A stretch of DNA of 18,581 nt, taken from contig DCHU01000001.1 of the NCBI GenBank assembly GCA_002314915.1, forward strand, positions 1-18,581, read 5' to 3'. The position numbers and the translations under genes were made by a program. Positions 14,677 through 18,581 of this stretch are shown piece after piece; the first letter of the stretch is position 1, and each line of letters begins with the position of its first letter. Source of the DNA: Caryophanales bacterium UBA1744. GTDB lineage: Bacteria > Bacillota_I > Bacilli_A > RFN20 > CAG-826. The notes beneath the pieces were generated by a model. The model saw nothing but the letters and a program-made list of their open reading frames with translations. It was not told where the DNA came from and searched no databases.

Positions 14677-16401
14677 TTATTCTCCCTCCTTTTGAGCCTT
14701 TTCAGCGATACGCTTATTAAGGTTATTGAAACGCTCGATACGGTCCTTAATGGACTGTGGCAAGTCGAGTTTTGGTGCTCTTTCATCAAGGAGCCATGTC
14801 GCTGCCTTGTGAGTTTCGGAAATTGTGAAGAAAGGTGGCTGCTCTTCGAAGTCAATCTGGAGAGCGTACTTGTTTCTAGCCGCAAACGCATCACCCTTTG
14901 GTGGGATGATCATGTTTGGTGGAGTTCCAGGAATTGAGTCAAGTCTCTCCTTCATGTCTAAGTCAGGCATGGAGTTGAGAAGTGCCCATGTGTATGGGTG
15001 TGCTGGAGTGTAGAAGATATCATCTGCTGTGCCGTATTCGACAATCTTTCCAGCGTACATGATTGCGATATCGTCAGCCATGTTAGCGACGACACCGAGG
15101 TTATGTGTAATGAAGATGACGGAGAGTTGTCTCTTCTCCTTTAAGTCGTTGATGAGGTCGAGGATCTGGGCCTGGATTGTAACGTCAAGTGCGGTTGTTG
15201 GCTCGTCACAGATAAGAATTTCTGGGTTGGAGCACAACGCGATAGCGATGACGATACGCTGTCTCATACCTCCTGAGAATTCGAATGGGTATTGTTTCAT
15301 TCTTCTCTCTGGATCTGGGATACCGACTTCTCCCATGACAGAAACTGCCTTGTCATGGAATTCTTTCATGTCAACTTTTGAGACCTTGTCGATGTTTGCC
15401 TGAGCTAAGCGCTTAAGGATTTTGTCGACTTCGACTTCTGATTCGGTTTCTCTATATGCCTCGATTCTTGATTCAAGATAAGCGAGGAATGTGTCATATG
15501 CTTTTAAGCATGTTTCGAAAACAGCGTTGTGGGAAACGTCGATTTCTGATGACCATGCTCTCTTCTTGAGTTCACTCTTCTCAGATACTTCTCCGCCATT
15601 CTTGGCGAGTTTTTCTGCAGCCTTAGCAGCAGCTTCTTCACGCTTAATGGCTTCTTTATATTTCTGAACAAAGAGTTTAACCTTTTCAGCGAATGTGAAG
15701 ATTTCAGCATCCTTTTGCTGGGCAAGGTAGTCTTTGCAAGGGTTAAGAGCCTTTGCGATATTCTGGTACTCTTTGAGGATCTCAGGGAATTTAGAACCGT
15801 CACCGCTGAGGGCTTCGTTCTTTCTGATTTCCTTTAAGGTGACTAAAGCGGCCTCGAGAGCATCAAGAATCTCTTTATCGTTCTCTGCCTCAAGTTTGAT
15901 TAAAGCGGCTCTGAGCGCAGCGTCTTCACCTGAGAATGTGAGAGCGGCTTTGCTTGCTTCAGCATCAATTGCGGCAAGTCTCTTTGAGATGTAGGAAGAA
16001 TAATGCTTTGCTTCGCGGATGACGGCCTTTCTCTTCAAGACCATGACTTCCGTAAGTTGCTTTCCAACTCTCATGATTGGGTTAAGAGAGGACATTGGGT
16101 CCTGGAAGATCATAGCGATACGTGATCCACGGATCTTGCAGAGTTCGTCCTCATCGAGTGTTAATAAATCTTTCCCATCGTAAAGGATTCGTCCTTCTTC
16201 GATGATTTTGTTTCCGGCAAGAAGACCCATGACAGCCTTACTTGTAACTGATTTACCAGAACCGGATTCGCCTACGATAGCGAGTGTTTTCTTTTTGTAG
16301 AGGTCAAATGATATGCCACGAACCGCTTTGACTGTACCGTTGTTGGTCCAGAAAGAGACTCTGAGGTTATCACAAGATAAAATCTTTTCGTTATTATCCA
16401 T
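14677..16401 (-). CDS. oppD: Oligopeptide ABC transporter ATP-binding protein OppD, with large helical insertion
   Basis: The 574-residue product has Walker A GESGSGKS (44-51), Q-loop MIFQDPMSSLNP (Gln100), signature FSGGMRQRIVIA (375-386), Walker B ILICDEP (395-401), the switch histidine in FITHN (433) and the oligopeptide-transporter C-terminal region (HPYTWALLNSMPDL and on). The ATPase is therefore complete. About 215 extra residues (roughly 127-345) sit in the helical subdomain between the Q-loop and the signature. They are dominated by Ala, Glu and Lys and look like long helices or coiled coil. Ordinary OppD has about 330-360 residues. Its ATG overlaps the end of oppC by 8 nt, with AGAGGAG in the last oppC codons. 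With OppF it forms the heterodimeric motor of the transporter. Confidence 0.93.
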   Translation of the reverse strand: MDNNEKILSCDNLRVSFWTNNGTVKAVRGISFDLYKKKTLAIVGESGSGKSVTSKAVMGLLAGNKIIEEGRILYDGKDLLTLDEDELCKIRGSRIAMIFQDPMSSLNPIMRVGKQLTEVMVLKRKAVIREAKHYSSYISKRLAAIDAEASKAALTFSGEDAALRAALIKLEAENDKEILDALEAALVTLKEIRKNEALSGDGSKFPEILKEYQNIAKALNPCKDYLAQQKDAEIFTFAEKVKLFVQKYKEAIKREEAAAKAAEKLAKNGGEVSEKSELKKRAWSSEIDVSHNAVFETCLKAYDTFLAYLESRIEAYRETESEVEVDKILKRLAQANIDKVSKVDMKEFHDKAVSVMGEVGIPDPERRMKQYPFEFSGGMRQRIVIAIALCSNPEILICDEPTTALDVTIQAQILDLINDLKEKRQLSVIFITHNLGVVANMADDIAIMYAGKIVEYGTADDIFYTPAHPYTWALLNSMPDLDMKERLDSIPGTPPNMIIPPKGDAFAARNKYALQIDFEEQPPFFTISETHKAATWLLDERAPKLDLPQSIKDRIERFNNLNKRIAEKAQKEGE

Positions 16402-17977
16402 TGTTAGCTCCTCTCAATTGTGGGTTGAATGCATCACGTAAACCGTTACCAAAGAGGTTGAAGCAGATCATCAAGATAGAGATGAAGATTGCTGGCCAAA
16501 TAATGAGGTTAGGGTTTGTTGTATATGATGATTGTCCTTCAGACAACATGACACCGATTGATGCTGTACCTGTTGAAGCGAAGTCGATAATTCCTAAATA
16601 AGAGAGTGATGTCTCTGAGAAGATGACACCAGGAATCATTAAGACAGAGCTTGTGACGATGGTACCAACTGCGTTTGGTAAGATGTGTCTGAAGATAAGT
16701 CTGAAGTCATTAGCGCCAAGCGTTCTAGCTGCAAGAACGTATTCCTGGTTCTTGTAACGGTAGAACTGCATACGAACCGTTCCAGATGTACCAAGCCATC
16801 CGGTTAAGATGAATGCAAAGAAGACAACGATGACAACCGGCAACTGCCAATATCTCGAGTTATAGATGGAGAACAATGACATGACGATCATGAATGGAAC
16901 TTCTGACAAGATTTCAGCGATACGTTCCATAACTAAGTCAGTTGTACCGCCATAATAGCCTGCGATAGCACCGTAAATCAAACCAAGGATAAGGTTGATT
17001 GCGGAAACGCTGAAACCAAGGAGAAGAGATAATCTAGCACCACACGCAAGTCTGGTGAGCAAATCACGTCCGACAGTATCCGATCCAAGGATGAATACCG
17101 GGGCTTTGCCATTGTGAGTGTATTTGTAATAGTTATCGTATTGGATTCTGACGTCCCACATACTTGCTTCTGGTGATTTCTCAGCGATGATGTATGTTTC
17201 TGTTGTTCCGTCTCCATTGATATCGAATGACTCGGTCTTGAAATCACCGGAAGAAACTTCCTTGAAAAGGTATGTGATCTTTCCGGATGCATCCTTTACG
17301 GCTGAACCATTTGCATAGATTCTATAGTCAATGTTTGCATTGTGGCCAAGAGTTGTTCTAATAGCGCCTTTGTATGAATCGATTTGGTTCGATGTTGCGG
17401 TTGGATAGATTTCATTAATCCAAGAGCCTGCTGTCTGACCCATGTCAACGAGAGGCCATAAGATTCTGTCTTTCTGCTCAACGGTTTTGTCATGTTCAAG
17501 GATTTCTTCAATTTTTGATAATTCGAAGGTGTCGTAAACGAAGCCAACTTTATATGTGTCAATCTTGACATCATAGTAGTTGCTGTAACCCATGAACATG
17601 TCACCCTTTTGATAAGGTTCGGATTCTTTTTTGATAGAACCCTGTTCTTTTCTCCAATAGTACTCATTCTCCGTGATAGAACGATTCTTGCATCCATCCC
17701 AGAATCCGTTAGCATTCTTGGAAATCTTAGGCATACACTGCGTGTAGTAGTCGTCTCTCTGGTTTTCTCCAAACCCTGTGCAGAGTGGAGCGATAAGAGA
17801 GAAGAGGATCATTGTTCCAAGAATTGCTGCCGCAACGATGGAACCTTTGTTTTTGGCGAATCTACTCATTGCATCAGCAAAGAAGCCGACTCTCTTTGTT
17901 TTCATTTTTTCGTCACGTAAGACTTTGTCCTTCTGGGCAAATTCGAAACGAGAATCAATTACTTTATTTTCTTCCAT
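16394..17977 (-). CDS. oppC: Oligopeptide ABC transporter permease OppC, with large extracytoplasmic insertion
   Basis: The 527-residue product has a cytoplasmic N-terminal part with FFADAMSRFAKNKGS and a first membrane helix at about 46-66. About 225 mostly hydrophilic residues (67-292) follow before the conserved VFILGSDTVGRDLLTR segment and the permease domain (about 295-515, five further helices). The EAA loop that docks on the ATPase is present at 413-435 (YVLAARTLGANDFRLIFRHI). Ordinary OppC has about 300 residues with 50-60 between helix 1 and the GxDxxGRD segment, so about 170 residues are extra and should face outside the cell. The insertion contains DINGDGTTE (252-260), a Ca-binding-loop-like motif. 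The start is preceded by AAAGGAG; the end overlaps oppD by 8 nt. Confidence 0.92.
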   Translation of the reverse strand: MEENKVIDSRFEFAQKDKVLRDEKMKTKRVGFFADAMSRFAKNKGSIVAAAILGTMILFSLIAPLCTGFGENQRDDYYTQCMPKISKNANGFWDGCKNRSITENEYYWRKEQGSIKKESEPYQKGDMFMGYSNYYDVKIDTYKVGFVYDTFELSKIEEILEHDKTVEQKDRILWPLVDMGQTAGSWINEIYPTATSNQIDSYKGAIRTTLGHNANIDYRIYANGSAVKDASGKITYLFKEVSSGDFKTESFDINGDGTTETYIIAEKSPEASMWDVRIQYDNYYKYTHNGKAPVFILGSDTVGRDLLTRLACGARLSLLLGFSVSAINLILGLIYGAIAGYYGGTTDLVMERIAEILSEVPFMIVMSLFSIYNSRYWQLPVVIVVFFAFILTGWLGTSGTVRMQFYRYKNQEYVLAARTLGANDFRLIFRHILPNAVGTIVTSSVLMIPGVIFSETSLSYLGIIDFASTGTASIGVMLSEGQSSYTTNPNLIIWPAIFISILMICFNLFGNGLRDAFNPQLRGANNG

Positions 17978-17996
17978 AATATTTTCTCCTTTCTAA

Positions 17997-18581
17997 TTAT
18001 CTAGCGCCCATACGGATACGTGGGTCGACCCAACCGTATGAAAGGTCGATGATAAGCGAAGCCACTAATCCGATGACAACGTAGAAGAGCGATAAGAACA
18101 TGAAGAAGTTCATATCGATTGAGTTAATAGCCATGAGGTAGAGTTTGCCAACGCCAGGGATATTGAAGAACTGCTCAATGATGAGAGATCCGGATAAGAC
18201 CGAGATGAATTCACCAAGAATCATTGGGAAGATTGGAACCATTGCGTTTCTCATAGCATGTCTGACTGTTGCTTCTCTTCTTGATAAGCCCTTTGCACGA
18301 GCAAGGAGCATGAATTCTGAGGTAAGAACTTCGGTCAACTCAGCACGAGTGTAACGTGTAAATCCTGCAATTGAACCGAGAGACATACAGATAATTGACG
18401 GTACATACGAGGCAAAGAGTTCCGGGCTAAACCATGTTAAGCCGTCTTTCAACTCTTTGACTGTGATTGAGAAGATACCCCATCTTGTACAGAGTAAATA
18501 CTGGATGATGAAGCAGTAGACAAAGCTTGGAACCGAGATAACAAGCATGACTACAAGTGAAATAACCTGGTCTGGCCACTT
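17997..18581 (-). CDS. oppB: Oligopeptide ABC transporter permease OppB (N-terminal part beyond the window)
   Basis: The visible 195 residues are the C-terminal part of a binding-protein-dependent permease; the frame is still open at 18581, so the gene starts outside. Four hydrophobic helices can be seen. The EAA loop that contacts the ATPase is clear (EFMLLARAKGLSRREATVRHAMRNAM), followed by VLSGSLIIEQFFNIPGVGKL, a hallmark of OppB/DppB proteins, and the end VDPRIRMG, which is typical of the family. OppB and OppC together form the membrane channel of the peptide importer. The stop is 19 nt before the oppC start, and that gap holds the oppC ribosome binding site. An oppA gene or a promoter would have to lie further upstream, outside the window. 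Confidence 0.94.
   Translation of the reverse strand, partial: KWPDQVISLVVMLVISVPSFVYCFIIQYLLCTRWGIFSITVKELKDGLTWFSPELFASYVPSIICMSLGSIAGFTRYTRAELTEVLTSEFMLLARAKGLSRREATVRHAMRNAMVPIFPMILGEFISVLSGSLIIEQFFNIPGVGKLYLMAINSIDMNFFMFLSLFYVVIGLVASLIIDLSYGWVDPRIRMGAR

Noticed and set aside
15029..15403. Open frame of 124 codons on the plus strand
   Set aside because: It lies wholly opposite oppD, over its signature and Walker B region, and has no family features or ribosome binding site.
14677..16401. OppD/OppF length as a result of gene fusion or frameshift
   Set aside because: Each frame is uninterrupted with all ATPase motifs in order; the extra parts are internal insertions, not joined genes.
17296..17772. 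Open frame of 158 codons on the minus strand in another frame of oppC
   Set aside because: It has low-complexity Thr/Arg/Ser composition typical of an out-of-frame reading, and oppC is intact in its own frame.
1..18581. Mollicute genetic code (TGA as Trp)
   Set aside because: TGA ends the Lrp-type gene and the cysteine desulfurase gene at the expected family lengths, with ATGA overlaps, and tryptophan is encoded by TGG.
1..18581. CRISPR arrays, insertion sequences, tRNA or rRNA genes
   Set aside because: No spaced direct repeats, transposase-like products, terminal inverted repeats or RNA gene sequences were seen on either strand.

Overview
The window looks like chromosome from a low-GC Bacillota (Firmicutes), probably an uncultured, gut-type member of Bacilli near Erysipelotrichia/Mollicutes. 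The evidence is an EzrA homologue, the ezrA - cysteine desulfurase - thiI order with rpsD next door (as in the Bacillus subtilis ezrA/nifZ/thiI/rpsD neighbourhood), a type III glutamine synthetase, AGGAG-type ribosome binding sites, and enlarged Opp ATPases of a kind also known in mycoplasmas. TGA is a genuine stop (end of the Lrp-type gene and of the cysteine desulfurase gene), so the genetic code is standard. The lineage is an inference; no rRNA or other marker here fixes it.

Layout. Bases 1-3184 read rightward: the tail of a membrane protein gene, an overlapping acyltransferase gene with an added zinc ribbon and a possible PH/GRAM-like tail, a terminator, then a two-gene operon of an Lrp/AsnC regulator and an alanine-type aminotransferase (alaR-alaT like). 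A terminator between convergent genes ends this block. Bases 3253-7369 read leftward: ezrA, a NifS-type cysteine desulfurase and thiI, packed with a 2-nt gap and a 4-nt overlap. They join a divisome regulator to the tRNA 4-thiouridine pathway. Divergently, rpsD (ribosomal protein S4) reads rightward behind a promoter and a leader of about 150 nt that can form a hairpin-loop pseudoknot, presumably the S4 autoregulatory site. Convergent terminators separate it from leftward glnN.

Bases 10679-18581 all read leftward. A membrane-anchored calcineurin-like phosphoesterase gene has its own terminator and a palindrome upstream. Before it in transcription order is a peptide ABC transporter operon: oppB (cut by the window edge), oppC, oppD, oppF, then two small membrane protein genes (DUF3899-like and a six-helix protein) and a terminator. 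No substrate-binding protein gene lies in the window.

Most of the window is housekeeping. The most unusual features are the Opp system (OppC with a large extracytoplasmic insertion, OppD and OppF with long charged helical insertions at two different places in the ATPase fold, and two uncharacterised membrane proteins co-transcribed), the acyltransferase/zinc-ribbon fusion, and the S4 leader RNA. There is no sign of CRISPR, insertion sequences, phage, tRNA or rRNA genes.
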